From: Firmicutes bacterium UBA7510
GTDB taxonomy: Bacteria > Bacillota > Clostridia > Tissierellales > Sedimentibacteraceae
DNA: 64,000 bases
Assembly: GCA_002479485.1 (NCBI GenBank)
Contig: DLNM01000054.1
Coordinates: forward strand, 68,161-132,160
Direction of reading: 5' to 3'
Shown here: piece by piece, positions 50,880 to 60,031 of the stretch
How the letters are laid out: every line of letters starts with the position of its first letter
How positions within the stretch are numbered: position 1 is the first letter of the stretch
Notes under the pieces: model-generated
The model's input: only the letters and a program-made list of their open reading frames with translations
Database searches by the model: none
What the model was told of the DNA's origin: nothing
Made by a program: the position numbers and the translations under genes

Positions 50880-52532
50880 TTATTTAACTCTAAATGTTTT
50901 AGGTGCTTTTTTGTATACTATTATCAGTGCTATTGCTATATACAAAATAGTAAAGGCTAAAACGCACAAGGTAAATATACTGCTTGCGGTTTCAATTTGC
51001 ATACACATAAAACATATAAAATACACAATGCTGTTTATTATATTAAAAAATGGATTTTTAACATCTAACTCTGTTGTATATGGTTGAAAAATATAATACA
51101 TAAACAAATGATGTACAGAGAAAAATATTGAAATTAAAATTATAGCTAAAACAAGCATTGCTATATCAATTGTTAAAACATTTATATCACATAATGCCGC
51201 AAAAGCTAAAATTGCTAAGCTAAGTGCTGCTGCTATCATAAGGTTGTAGTATACAATACGTAGCAGTCTAACATTAAAATTTTGTAGTACTGTTTTTGGC
51301 TGTCTGTAAAAGCCGTATCTTAAAAGACTTATGTCACAGTTAAAAAACATTGCACGACATGCTTTTTCAGCTGTGGACATAAAATACATTATAAAAACAA
51401 ACATTGGCAAGGAGCTTACTAAATACTTTGCAACCTCAATTGCTATATTAGGTGCAATAAATTGCACAATAACCCCGACAGCAAACAATATTATAATTAT
51501 AAGAATCCTTATAATTACAGGTTTTATAATTTGTCTTTTATGTCTTTTAAAGAAAATTACATTTAAATAAGAAAATCCAGACATTTTCTCGATTTTTCCA
51601 TAATCGTTTTTATCCTTTTCACTTAATATATCTAAATCTTTTTCCTTAACTGCCACATCTGTAAATTTACTTTTTTGTACATTTTCCATAGCAACAGAAA
51701 ATAGAAAGTTTGCATCAAGTGTTTGTTTAATATCTCTATCATATTTTTTATATCCAAAATAAATATAATAAAAGCTAAGTGTGCCAAGTATTATAAATAA
51801 TATAATAAATGGAAGGCTAAAAAATACGCTTGTAATTATGAAAAATTCATCTACTAATAATGGCACATATGCTAGTGCAAGTCCAATTCCTATAGCTACC
51901 CAAACAAAACCTGTATTTCTCGAAAGTATAATTTTCTTTTTATCATAAACTATAAGCTGTAAAGCTTCGCCCATAAATCTAAAGCAAATAAGCGCAAGCC
52001 ACATTACGACTGCTTGATATACAGTACCTCCAAGCATTAGCAAGCCTGTAATTAAAATAGGCAAATAAAACACGAAGTGATTTATGTACTTAGTTGACAT
52101 AGTTATAAAAACATAGCCTTTAGGATTCATCTTCATGTATTTTAAGCATACATATTTTTCTCTTGTTATTTTAAATATTTCACTATCCTGCAAAGCACCT
52201 AATATGCAGCTTAGATAGAAAAATATATTGACAAATAAAGCTATTACTTCACCTGATTGTAATGAAGCCTTATTAGATAGCATTATAGGATACCAAATCA
52301 TTAGAATTAAATAAACAGCCTTCTTAAGTATATTACATAGTTGAAAAAATACAGCTATTATAATTGAAATTATATTTTTTAATTTTATATTTGAATATAT
52401 GGCATCCGGTAGTATTTTGCCTATTAACCAAATGCGCTTAAAATAATATATAAATGTATTTGCATAGATTGAAGTTTTTATTTTGAATATATTTTTTAAA
52501 TATATTTTTATTATATTTTTGTTATTTACCAT
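50880..52532 (-). CDS. ABC exporter permease, large multi-helix
   Basis: About 550 residues, with 10-12 hydrophobic segments. A charged stretch about residues 265-310 (KYDRDIKQTLDANFLFSVA, KSKFTDVAVKEKDLDIL) interrupts the membrane part. I recognise no motif beyond the general layout of ABC-2/EcsB-like or Bacillus YthQ-like permeases. The gene overlaps the ATPase gene; start at 52532 or 52544 (both in frame) cannot be settled. Partner of the ATPase below; substrate unknown. Confidence 0.75.
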   Translation of the reverse strand: MVNNKNIIKIYLKNIFKIKTSIYANTFIYYFKRIWLIGKILPDAIYSNIKLKNIISIIIAVFFQLCNILKKAVYLILMIWYPIMLSNKASLQSGEVIALFVNIFFYLSCILGALQDSEIFKITREKYVCLKYMKMNPKGYVFITMSTKYINHFVFYLPILITGLLMLGGTVYQAVVMWLALICFRFMGEALQLIVYDKKKIILSRNTGFVWVAIGIGLALAYVPLLVDEFFIITSVFFSLPFIILFIILGTLSFYYIYFGYKKYDRDIKQTLDANFLFSVAMENVQKSKFTDVAVKEKDLDILSEKDKNDYGKIEKMSGFSYLNVIFFKRHKRQIIKPVIIRILIIIILFAVGVIVQFIAPNIAIEVAKYLVSSLPMFVFIMYFMSTAEKACRAMFFNCDISLLRYGFYRQPKTVLQNFNVRLLRIVYYNLMIAAALSLAILAFAALCDINVLTIDIAMLVLAIILISIFFSVHHLFMYYIFQPYTTELDVKNPFFNIINSIVYFICFMCMQIETASSIFTLCVLAFTILYIAIALIIVYKKAPKTFRVK

Positions 52533-53238
52533 GTCCGTTCTCATCCCTTAACAGTTCAATAATTTCAGCTTCAAAATTTTTACTTTTTAGCATTTCATGA
52601 TCTATTTGCTTAAGAGTTCCTTCACTTAATATTACAAGCTCATCACATAAATCAGTTGCCAGTTGTAAAATATGTGTTGAAAAAATAATAATGTGTTCAT
52701 CCTTCATGCTCTTAATAAGCTCTTTTATTTCAAGTGCTACAACAACATCAAAGGATGTTAATGGTTCGTCCAGTAAAATAACAGGTGGCTTAGCTATAAT
52801 AAAGCATAGCATTTGAACCTTGTTTTTCATACCGTGAGAATATCCCTTTATAAGTCTATGTCGATCATCCTTAGCTAATTTAACCATATCAAAGTAATCA
52901 TCTATAGTTTTATCATCCTTAATCTTATCCTTATTTACATCCATAAAAAATTTGATAAACTCATAACCTGTTAAAAAATCAGGCAAAATTGGTGTTGAAA
53001 AAACATAACCTATATCCTCTAAATTAAGCTCTTTTTTTATTCCAGCATCATCCACAATACTTGTAGTACCGCTATCTGGTAATATTTCTTCACTTAAGCA
53101 ATTAAATAATGTAGTTTTTCCTGCACCATTTCTTCCTAATAAGCCGTATATCTTGCCTTTTTGGAAGCTAAATGTTATATCCTTTAGAACTTCTTTGCTT
53201 TCAAAGGATTTCTTTATATTATTAAGCAGTAATTCCAT
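52522..53238 (-). CDS. ABC transporter ATP-binding protein
   Basis: 238 residues. Walker A GRNGAGKTT (about residue 35), signature YSHGMKNKVQML (Gly-Met in place of Gly-Gly), Walker B VILLDEPLTSFD, H-loop FSTHIL. Complete. GGGAGAG precedes the ATG by 8 bases. Works with the downstream permease. Confidence 0.92.
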   Translation of the reverse strand: MELLLNNIKKSFESKEVLKDITFSFQKGKIYGLLGRNGAGKTTLFNCLSEEILPDSGTTSIVDDAGIKKELNLEDIGYVFSTPILPDFLTGYEFIKFFMDVNKDKIKDDKTIDDYFDMVKLAKDDRHRLIKGYSHGMKNKVQMLCFIIAKPPVILLDEPLTSFDVVVALEIKELIKSMKDEHIIIFSTHILQLATDLCDELVILSEGTLKQIDHEMLKSKNFEAEIIELLRDENGHGK

Positions 53239-53350
53239 GTCAAAAACTCTCCCTTTAAATTAAATAATTTGATTTTTCAAAGCCTTGCTTGAGTCATTTA
53301 ATATTATATCACAACATTTATAAAAAGTAAATATAATTTACCTTTTATAA

Positions 53351-53767
53351 TTACATTTCATTTTGATATTTTGACATATAGTAAATACCAAGTATGTTAT
53401 AAAGTAAAAATACAGCTACTGTAACTAGTATAGTCCATAATGGTGCATCAATTATTATTAAAATATATGCAATTCCTATAATAAACCATTGAATTATATC
53501 ACCAGCTTTTGCTTTTGCCTTATCACGTATTATCGTATTTCTTTCATCTCTATAATCTATTTCATTTTGTTTTGTGCTAATAGGATCCTTTTTTTCGATT
53601 CTTTTCATATATAAATTTGCAATACTCATACCTATAAGTCCAGCTCCTACACCTATAAAAATTCCTGCAATCTTTGAGAAATCAGAGTCTTTCAATATAA
53701 AGCTTATTGCAAATAAACATAAACCGATTATTAAACATATAACATAATATGATGTCTTTTTTAACAT
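53351..53767 (-). CDS. Small membrane protein, DUF2178-like
   Basis: 138 residues: helices at about 6-25, 32-53, 90-110 and 112-131. Between the pairs is the charged EIDYRDERNTIIRDKAKAKAGD, which resembles DUF2178 membrane proteins (DER...KA pattern). These are commonly encoded with XRE-type regulators. Overlaps the upstream regulator by 7 bases; GAGG 7 bases before the ATG. Function unknown. Confidence 0.75.
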   Translation of the reverse strand: MLKKTSYYVICLIIGLCLFAISFILKDSDFSKIAGIFIGVGAGLIGMSIANLYMKRIEKKDPISTKQNEIDYRDERNTIIRDKAKAKAGDIIQWFIIGIAYILIIIDAPLWTILVTVAVFLLYNILGIYYMSKYQNEM

Positions 53768-53967
53768 AAATTATCCTCCTCATAAATAAAAATATCTTCA
53801 ATTTTTAAATTAAAATATCTTGCTATTTTAAATGCCAACAGTATAGATGGATTATATCTTCCATTTTCCAAAGATCCAATAGTTTGCCTTGATACCTCCA
53901 AAGCATCAGCCAATTCCTCTTGCTTCATCCCATGCTTTTTTCTAATTTCTTCTAATCTATTTTTCAA
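53761..53967 (-). CDS. XRE/Cro-type transcriptional regulator
   Basis: 68 residues from TTG 53967 (M-KNRLEEIRKK), 7 bases after GGAGG; an upstream extension to 54039 runs through the promoter and is rejected. HTH_3 domain: EIRKKHGMKQEELADALEVSRQTIGSLENGRYNPSILLAFKIARYFNLKIEDIF. This compact YvaO-like form controls a small membrane protein. The promoter is bracketed by inverted repeats. Confidence 0.92.
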   Translation of the reverse strand: MKNRLEEIRKKHGMKQEELADALEVSRQTIGSLENGRYNPSILLAFKIARYFNLKIEDIFIYEEDNLC

Positions 53968-53989
53968 TATTACACCTCCAAAAATAAAA

Positions 53990-54051
53990 TGGAAAGTTAG
54001 CTTTACATTAATGATATAACAATACATCAAAAATGTCAAGCAAGCTTTCCA
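53990..54051 (-). promoter_or_regulatory. Promoter of the XRE operon flanked by inverted operator-like repeats
   Basis: Minus-strand TTGACA (54034-54039) and TATCAT (54011-54016) have a 17-base spacer. TGGAAAGTTAGCTT (53990-54003) and AAGCAAGCTTTCCA (54038-54051), inverted and 12 of 14 matched, lie on both sides, one overlapping the -35. This fits autorepression by looping or two-site binding. Confidence 0.65.
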
Positions 54052-54159
54052 TATTTTAATTTTAAAACGGGAACTATGTTTCTGTATTAAATATTAATAT
54101 TATTGCTATAATAAAGCTTAACAGTTATAATGAAATCATTATTACATTCGGAGGGAAAA

Positions 54160-55041
54160 ATGAAATTTGACAAAATAGTTTCTGTAGACTATACAGGAAT
54201 AGATGAATTTGTGCATAATGAACTAAAAGAATTATGTAACAACCTAATAATATATAATGATTTTCCTAAAAGTCAGGAAGAAATTATAAATAGATGTAAA
54301 GATGCTGATGCTATTCTTGTATCTTGGAATACCCCCATAACTGATTTAATAATAAAAAGTTTACCAAAATTAAAATACATTGGAATGTGTTGCAGCCTAT
54401 ACGATGAAGCTTCATCTAATGTCAATATCAAACAAGCAAAGGAACAAGGTATTGTTGTAAAAGGTGTTATGCATTATGGTGATAATGGGGTTGTTGAATT
54501 TATATTTAGTCAGCTTATTAGGTTATTTAAAGGAATTGGAGAGGTTCAATATAGGGATGAGCAAATTGAGTTAGAAGATATAAATCTTGGTATAATTGGA
54601 TATGGTACTGTTGGCAAAATGGTTGCCGATACCGGTAAATTTTTTTCAATGAATATTTCATATTATAATCGAACTAAAAAAGATAATATAATTTATGAAT
54701 ATAAACCGTTAGAAAAACTGCTTCGCGAAAGTGATGTAATCTCAACTCACTTACCACGTCACACAGTTGTTTTAAATAAAAAAGAATTTGAACAATTAGG
54801 TAACGGAAAAGTTTTAATAAATACAGGATTAACACCATCTTTTGAATTAGATGCATTTGACCAATGGATCAATAATAAAGGAAATTTTGCAATTTTTGAT
54901 TCTGTTTCAGTAACTAAAGAATTTAAAACAAAATATCAAAGTTATAAAAATGTAATTATGTGTGATAAGGTTACTGGATTTACTAAAAATGCACGAAGAA
55001 GACTTGCATACAAAGTAATTGAGAATATAAAAACCATTTAA
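54160..55041 (+). CDS. D-2-hydroxyacid dehydrogenase-like protein with altered active site
   Basis: 293 residues from ATG 54160, GGAGGG 5 bases upstream. Fold of the D-isomer-specific 2-hydroxyacid dehydrogenases: NAD-binding LGIIGYGTVGKMVAD (about 147) and the flanking pieces DAILVSWNTPI, YIGMCC and DVISTHLPRHTVVLNKKEF. Where the family has a catalytic Arg (NxxRG), this protein has INTGLTPSFE, and the usual His of the C-terminal PH segment is replaced in CDKVTGFTKNA. The enzyme may be inactive as a dehydrogenase, may bind NAD for another purpose, or use a different chemistry. Single gene. Confidence 0.75.
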   Translation: MKFDKIVSVDYTGIDEFVHNELKELCNNLIIYNDFPKSQEEIINRCKDADAILVSWNTPITDLIIKSLPKLKYIGMCCSLYDEASSNVNIKQAKEQGIVVKGVMHYGDNGVVEFIFSQLIRLFKGIGEVQYRDEQIELEDINLGIIGYGTVGKMVADTGKFFSMNISYYNRTKKDNIIYEYKPLEKLLRESDVISTHLPRHTVVLNKKEFEQLGNGKVLINTGLTPSFELDAFDQWINNKGNFAIFDSVSVTKEFKTKYQSYKNVIMCDKVTGFTKNARRRLAYKVIENIKTI

Positions 55042-55042
55042 T

Positions 55043-55083
55043 AAAAAAGAGCATGGAAGTTATTAACATACCAGTGCTCTTTA
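55043..55083 (-). terminator. Terminator of the V/A-ATPase operon
   Basis: GAGCA-TGG and CCA-TGCTC stems (55049-55079), followed on the minus strand by TTTTTTA. It lies 21 bases past the atpD stop. Works poorly for the opposite gene, whose T-tract is broken. Confidence 0.8.
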
Positions 55084-55103
55084 TATATTACCTTAAATAT
55101 AGT

Positions 55104-55721
55104 TTATTTCTTCTTTTTACTCTTTAATTTTTTAAGCCTAAAAAAGTCTTCTCTTTCTTTTTCCTCTAATACCTCTTGAATATATTTTACCTGTTCTTTA
55201 TACTTCGGTATCTGAATATGTTGAAGGGCATTGGTTCTTTTTTGAGTTTTCTCTATTTCCTTAGCTAGCTTAAATATTGAGTTTTCGATTTCTGCTAACT
55301 TATAAATTTTATATTTTACTTCATTAAAATTTACTCTCGCTGCATCTAAAGCTGAATTTGTATAAAAAAATCCGTAGGTTGGAATTACATCTTGCTTTTG
55401 ATATTTAATTGTTGGAATATCTACACCCATTACACTTTTCAACAAAAGCTCAAAGGATTCATCATCGGGAACACTATAGGATATATCCTCTACATCCTTA
55501 ACGCCTAAAATTATATTAGCAATTTGTAAGGATTCATAGGCTTTAGCTATAGTATCATATATTTCTGTTTGAATGTTTTTTGATTTATTTACAAAATCCA
55601 TCATTTCCTTAATTAAAACATTACGTTTTTTATCTAGAAGCTCAAAGCCTTTTTTTGATAGCTGTAATGATGATTTTGCTTTTATCAAATTCGATTTAGT
55701 AGGTGCAATTAAAACAGCCAT
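55104..55721 (-). CDS. atpD: V/A-type ATPase subunit D
   Basis: 205 residues, the central-stalk rotor. Typical start MAVLIAPTKSNLIKAKSSLQLSKKGFELLDKKRNVL and C-terminal RTNALQHIQIPKYKEQVKYI, both long antiparallel coiled-coil helices. Eight bases after atpB. Last gene of the operon, before the terminator. Confidence 0.95.
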   Translation of the reverse strand: MAVLIAPTKSNLIKAKSSLQLSKKGFELLDKKRNVLIKEMMDFVNKSKNIQTEIYDTIAKAYESLQIANIILGVKDVEDISYSVPDDESFELLLKSVMGVDIPTIKYQKQDVIPTYGFFYTNSALDAARVNFNEVKYKIYKLAEIENSIFKLAKEIEKTQKRTNALQHIQIPKYKEQVKYIQEVLEEKEREDFFRLKKLKSKKKK

Positions 55722-55729
55722 ATTATCAC

Positions 55730-57103
55730 CTATTTTCTATAATATTTTTCTATCATTTCAGTCTTCATACGATCAAGCTCACTAGCCGGCAATATGGATA
55801 ATATTTCCCAGCCCAAATCTAGAGTTTCTATTATACTTCTATTTTCATCATTGCCCTGTGATATAAACCTGCCTTCAAGCTCTCGACCAAATTTTAGATA
55901 TAGCTTATCTATATCACTTAAGTCATCTTCACCTATAATTTGAGCTAAGCTTTTTACGTCCTGAACTTTTGAGTATGCAGCAAATATTTGACTTGATAAA
56001 TCTGCATGGTCCTCTCTTGTATATTCTTCTCCTATACCGTCTTTCATAAGTCTTGATAATGACGGCAATATGTCTACAGGAGGATAAATATTCTTTTGAT
56101 TAAACTCTCTATTAAGAACTATCTGTCCTTCAGTAATAAATCCAGTTAAGTCGGGTATAGGGTGAGTTATATCATCATTAGGCATTGTTAATATTGGAAT
56201 AAGTGTAATTGAACCATCTTTTGATTTTAGCATACCAGCTCTTTCATATATAGTTGATAAATCACTATATAAATATCCTGGATATCCCTTACGTGACGGT
56301 ACTTCCTCTTTTGCTGATGATATCTCACGAAGTGCCTCAGCATAGCTAGTCATATCTGTCAAAATAACCAAAACATGCATATTACATTCAAATGCAAGAT
56401 ATTCAGCAGCTGTTAAAGCACATTTTGGAGTTGCAATTCTTTCAACTATAGGAGCATCTGCAGTATTTATATACATAACTACGTGGTCAAGCACTCCAGA
56501 ATTTTGAAAGCTTTTTACAAAATAATCAGCGTCATCATGTCTAACACCCATAGCACCGAAAACAATAGCAAAATTATCTTTAGTGGCACCCTCAATTTTT
56601 GCCTGTTTAACTATCTGTACTGCTAAATCATTATGAGCTATACCATTTCCAGAAAAAATAGGCAATTTTTGACCTCTAATAAGAGTCATTAGAGCATCAA
56701 TGGAAGAAATACCTGTCTGTATAAAGTTTCTAGGGTATTTACGAGCAACTGGATTTATAGGACGACCGTTTATATTTTCTTTGTGTGATGATACTATTTG
56801 GTACATACCATCTATAGGCTCACCAACTCCATTGAAGGTTCTACCTAATATTTCTTTGGATAGTGGAATAGATAAAGGCTCTCCAGTAAATTTTACTGAT
56901 GAGTTATCTGTTGAAATACCAGATGTACCTTCAAATACTTGTATTATAACCTTATCTCCATCTATTTTTATTATTTTCCCTTTTCTTGTTTTTTCATTGG
57001 TCATTTTGATATCTACTACTTCGCCGTAGGAAACATCTTCGACATTAGAAAGTACAATTAAAGGACCTTCAACACGTTCTAATTTCAAATATTCTTTTTT
57101 CAT
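55730..57103 (-). CDS. atpB: V/A-type ATPase subunit B
   Basis: 457 residues. Non-catalytic nucleotide-binding subunit of the head: GRTFNGVGEPIDG, the degenerate P-loop region GQKLPIFSGNGIAHNDLA, and PSLSRLMKDGIG. AGAGG 5 bases before the ATG. Preceded by a composite repeat element that starts at the atpA stop. Confidence 0.96.
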   Translation of the reverse strand: MKKEYLKLERVEGPLIVLSNVEDVSYGEVVDIKMTNEKTRKGKIIKIDGDKVIIQVFEGTSGISTDNSSVKFTGEPLSIPLSKEILGRTFNGVGEPIDGMYQIVSSHKENINGRPINPVARKYPRNFIQTGISSIDALMTLIRGQKLPIFSGNGIAHNDLAVQIVKQAKIEGATKDNFAIVFGAMGVRHDDADYFVKSFQNSGVLDHVVMYINTADAPIVERIATPKCALTAAEYLAFECNMHVLVILTDMTSYAEALREISSAKEEVPSRKGYPGYLYSDLSTIYERAGMLKSKDGSITLIPILTMPNDDITHPIPDLTGFITEGQIVLNREFNQKNIYPPVDILPSLSRLMKDGIGEEYTREDHADLSSQIFAAYSKVQDVKSLAQIIGEDDLSDIDKLYLKFGRELEGRFISQGNDENRSIIETLDLGWEILSILPASELDRMKTEMIEKYYRK

Positions 57104-57133
57104 AATTACCTCTATTACGCTGTAATATTTGAT

Positions 57134-57196
57134 GAAGAATCGTCTTTTGATTCTTCCATAGAGTAAAAGAGTGAATTTTTTCTTCTCTCTTTTACT
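57134..57196 (-). repeat. Composite intercistronic element, atpA-atpB
   Basis: In transcript order: hairpin A, AGTAAAAGAG/CTCTTTTACT (57162-57171 with 57187-57196), beginning on the base after the atpA stop; CTATGG; hairpin B, GAAGAATC/GATTCTTC (57134-57156); then CATCAAATATTACAGCGTAAT and AGAGG. Its middle is nearly identical to that of 21051-21080. Confidence 0.75.
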
Positions 57197-58966
57197 TTAT
57201 TCATATTTTTGTCTTAAATCGCCATATGCTCTAATAATTTTATCTGATAATTCATCTAGCAACGAAAGACTATCATTTGGAATATCATATTTCATTTTTA
57301 AAACTTCTTGTATAACTTGCTGCTCTTTTATTGTTGAAATTGGTATCCCCATTTTTATGCAGATTAGTGCATTTTCATATAATGTATCTATAACCTTCAA
57401 CATTTTATATTGCTTCATCAATACTACATAGCTATCTTCCTTGTGTAGAGCATTTTGCTGTAAAAATCCTTTTTTAATAATTCTAGCTATTTCTAATACT
57501 AATGCTTGATCATTTGGCAAAACATCCTCTCCAACAAGCTGAACTATTTCATTAAGCTTTTCTTCCTCCTGCAAAAGCTTTATCATCTTTGCACGAAGCT
57601 CCATCATTTCAGGAGATACATTTTTATCGTACCAATCCTTTAGCATTACTGCATATCCACTATAGCTAGTTAAATAGTTTATAGCTGGATAGTGCCTAGC
57701 ATACGCAAGCTTTTTATCAAGTGCTAAAAAAGCAGTAACAAATCTTTTTGTGTTTTCAGTAACGGGTTCAGAAAAATCCCCACCTGGCGGTGAAACAGCA
57801 CCAATTATTGTTACACTAGCCTCACTTCCGCCTAGTGTTTTAACACATCCCGCTCTTTCATAAAATTCTGCCAATCTTGAAGGCAAATATGCTGGGTATC
57901 CTTCCTCAGCAGGCATTTCCTCAAGTCGTCCTGATATCTCACGTAAAGCCTCTGCCCACCTTGATGTAGAGTCAGCCATTATGGCTACATCATAACCCAT
58001 ATCTCTATAGTATTCTGCCATAGTTATGCCTGTATAAATGCTTGCCTCTCTAGCCGCAACTGGCATATTTGATGTATTGGCTATTAGTATAGTTCTTTCC
58101 ATCAAAGGTCTATTTGTTCTTGGGTCTATTAGGCTCGGAAATTCCTCCAAAACATCTGTCATTTCATTTCCACGCTCTCCACAGCCTATATAAACTATGA
58201 TATCAGCATCACTCCACTTAGCAAATTGGTGCTGTGTAACAGTTTTTCCAGTACCAAATCCACCTGGCAAGCCTACTGTTCCTCCCTTTGCTACTGGATA
58301 AAAGGTGTCTATTACTCTTTGACCAGTAATAAGTGGTTTATATATGGCAATTCTTTTTTCAATAGGTCTAGGTCTTCTTACAGGCCACTTTGTACACAAA
58401 CTAAGATTAAGGTTTTCACCATTGTCCTGTTCCAACACGACAATTGTATCATTTAATTTATAGCTGCCACTTGGTTTTATTTCAACTACCTTACCACTAA
58501 CATTATATGGCACCATTAGTTTATGTAAAATGCTTTCTGTTTCTTGAACAGTTGCATAAACCATACCTTGAGCTAAATAATCACCATGTTTAGCAACAAT
58601 TTCTGTGTTCCATTCTTTCTTATCATTAATTGAAACTAAGCCTATACCTTCAGGTATAAAATCTTGAGATAGCTCTTGTATATATTCTAGAGGTCTTTGT
58701 ATACCATCAAAGATATTTCCAATCATTCCAGGTCCTAAGGTTACTGATAGTGGAGTACCAGTTGAATAAATTTTTTCGCCAGATCTAAGACCTTCAGTTT
58801 CTTCATAAACCTGAATTGTAGCTTCATCCACATTTAATGAAACAACTTCACCAATAAGCTTTTTCTCACCTACAGTAACCATTTCATTAACCTTAAATGA
58901 GCTCATGTTAATACCCTTTACTACCGGACCATTAATAACCTTAACTAACCCCTCGTAATTATTCAT
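57197..58966 (-). CDS. atpA: V/A-type ATPase catalytic subunit A
   Basis: 589 residues from ATG 58966, AGGTGG 5 bases upstream. The Walker A GGFGTGKTVTQHQFAKW and SGRLEEMPAEEGYPAYL segments, with the catalytic-site Glu in CGERGNEM and the A-subunit insertion region (IVAKHGDYLAQG), are intact. ATP hydrolysis or synthesis at the A/B interface. Overlaps atpE by 8 bases. Confidence 0.97.
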   Translation of the reverse strand: MNNYEGLVKVINGPVVKGINMSSFKVNEMVTVGEKKLIGEVVSLNVDEATIQVYEETEGLRSGEKIYSTGTPLSVTLGPGMIGNIFDGIQRPLEYIQELSQDFIPEGIGLVSINDKKEWNTEIVAKHGDYLAQGMVYATVQETESILHKLMVPYNVSGKVVEIKPSGSYKLNDTIVVLEQDNGENLNLSLCTKWPVRRPRPIEKRIAIYKPLITGQRVIDTFYPVAKGGTVGLPGGFGTGKTVTQHQFAKWSDADIIVYIGCGERGNEMTDVLEEFPSLIDPRTNRPLMERTILIANTSNMPVAAREASIYTGITMAEYYRDMGYDVAIMADSTSRWAEALREISGRLEEMPAEEGYPAYLPSRLAEFYERAGCVKTLGGSEASVTIIGAVSPPGGDFSEPVTENTKRFVTAFLALDKKLAYARHYPAINYLTSYSGYAVMLKDWYDKNVSPEMMELRAKMIKLLQEEEKLNEIVQLVGEDVLPNDQALVLEIARIIKKGFLQQNALHKEDSYVVLMKQYKMLKVIDTLYENALICIKMGIPISTIKEQQVIQEVLKMKYDIPNDSLSLLDELSDKIIRAYGDLRQKYE

Positions 58967-59597
58967 TGTTTCCACCTTCCTCTAATGCTTCAAATAATAT
59001 CTGCATAATATAAGGTTTATTATCATCTAATAATGATTTAATTGATAAGTCAATTCTTAATTTTTCAATATTGTCTTCCACTACAAAACCGCCAATTATT
59101 TTGTCCTTTGTAACAGCGATTTTATAATCATCATCATTATATCCCAAATCTTTTAACGCCTTATTAAATATATCAAAATATTTGTTGTAATCATTATCAG
59201 TCACATACATTGTTATGTTATTCATATGCTTTTTTTCTAAGCTAAATTCATTTACAAGCTTTAACAAATAGTCCTTATATATATCACTTTTTATAAATTC
59301 ATCAATATGTGCTTTTAAACTATCCATCAATTTATTAAAGCATTTTTCCTTTGTAAGCATATATTCTTTTTTTTCATTTATTTTTAAGCTGCTATATGCC
59401 CTAGAGATTTCTAAATCTCTTTTTTTATTAGCGCTATTAATTATTTTTTTAACTTCTAAGTCAGTATCTTTTTTATTTTTTTCAAGCTTTCCACTATACT
59501 CTTCCTCTAAGTTTGTAAGTCCTTCCTTAAATTGAGTATTCATAAGCTGATCAATTAGCTTTGAAAACAAGAGCACCTTCTGCTCAATAGTTACCAT
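58959..59597 (-). CDS. atpE: V/A-type ATPase subunit E
   Basis: 212 residues from ATG 59597. Peripheral-stalk subunit: long N-terminal helix (LEEEYSGKLEKNKKDTDLEVKK) followed by a globular C-terminal domain (TKDKIIGGFVVEDN-IEKLRIDLSI). GGAGG lies 5 bases before the ATG, inside ATGGAGG. Other in-frame starts upstream are inside the stop-to-start gap. Confidence 0.9.
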   Translation of the reverse strand: MVTIEQKVLLFSKLIDQLMNTQFKEGLTNLEEEYSGKLEKNKKDTDLEVKKIINSANKKRDLEISRAYSSLKINEKKEYMLTKEKCFNKLMDSLKAHIDEFIKSDIYKDYLLKLVNEFSLEKKHMNNITMYVTDNDYNKYFDIFNKALKDLGYNDDDYKIAVTKDKIIGGFVVEDNIEKLRIDLSIKSLLDDNKPYIMQILFEALEEGGNNE

Positions 59598-59625
59598 AGT
59601 TACCTCCATTCCACTGCATCTCAAT

Positions 59626-59934
59626 TTACATTTTGATGCCGACAGACTCTCTAATATAAGTTGATATTAAATCATAGCCCCTTGTTGTACCATGTCTATC
59701 TGGAATCTCAATGATTAAAGGTTTCTTACACTTTAATTTGAGTTCCAGAACTTCATCTTTTACCATATCAACAACTTTTTCAGTTAAAATAAGCACTCCA
59801 ATGTCATCATTATCCATATATTTTTTTATTGCATCAGAGGCCTCATTGCTGCTATGTACAATAATGCCATTTACACCAGCAAGTCTCATCCCAACAAAGG
59901 TATCTCTATTATCACTAATCAAAAATGATTTCAT
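59626..59934 (-). CDS. atpF: V/A-type ATPase subunit F
   Basis: 102 residues from ATG 59934. Rotor subunit with the CheY-like fold: MKSFLISDNRDTFVGMRLAGVNG, IGVLILTEKVVD and PLIIEIPDRHG. GGAGG 5 bases upstream; upstream in-frame codons run through a hairpin and are rejected. Confidence 0.92.
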   Translation of the reverse strand: MKSFLISDNRDTFVGMRLAGVNGIIVHSSNEASDAIKKYMDNDDIGVLILTEKVVDMVKDEVLELKLKCKKPLIIEIPDRHGTTRGYDLISTYIRESVGIKM

Positions 59935-59947
59935 AATTTCCTCCATC

Positions 59948-59994
59948 ACACCGTTTCTTGGCGTCACAATAGTATGAAACACTTTTTTCACACT
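59948..59994 (-). repeat. Intercistronic double hairpin, atpK-atpF
   Basis: AGTGTGAAA/TTTCATACT (59971-59994, one G:T pair), then ATTGTG and ACGCC/GGTGT (59948-59964), then GATGGAGG. Nearly the same series as before the nucleoside hydrolase. Confidence 0.7.
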
Positions 59995-60031
59995 TAAACC
60001 TCTATTTTAAATAGAATATTTATTAAACAAA

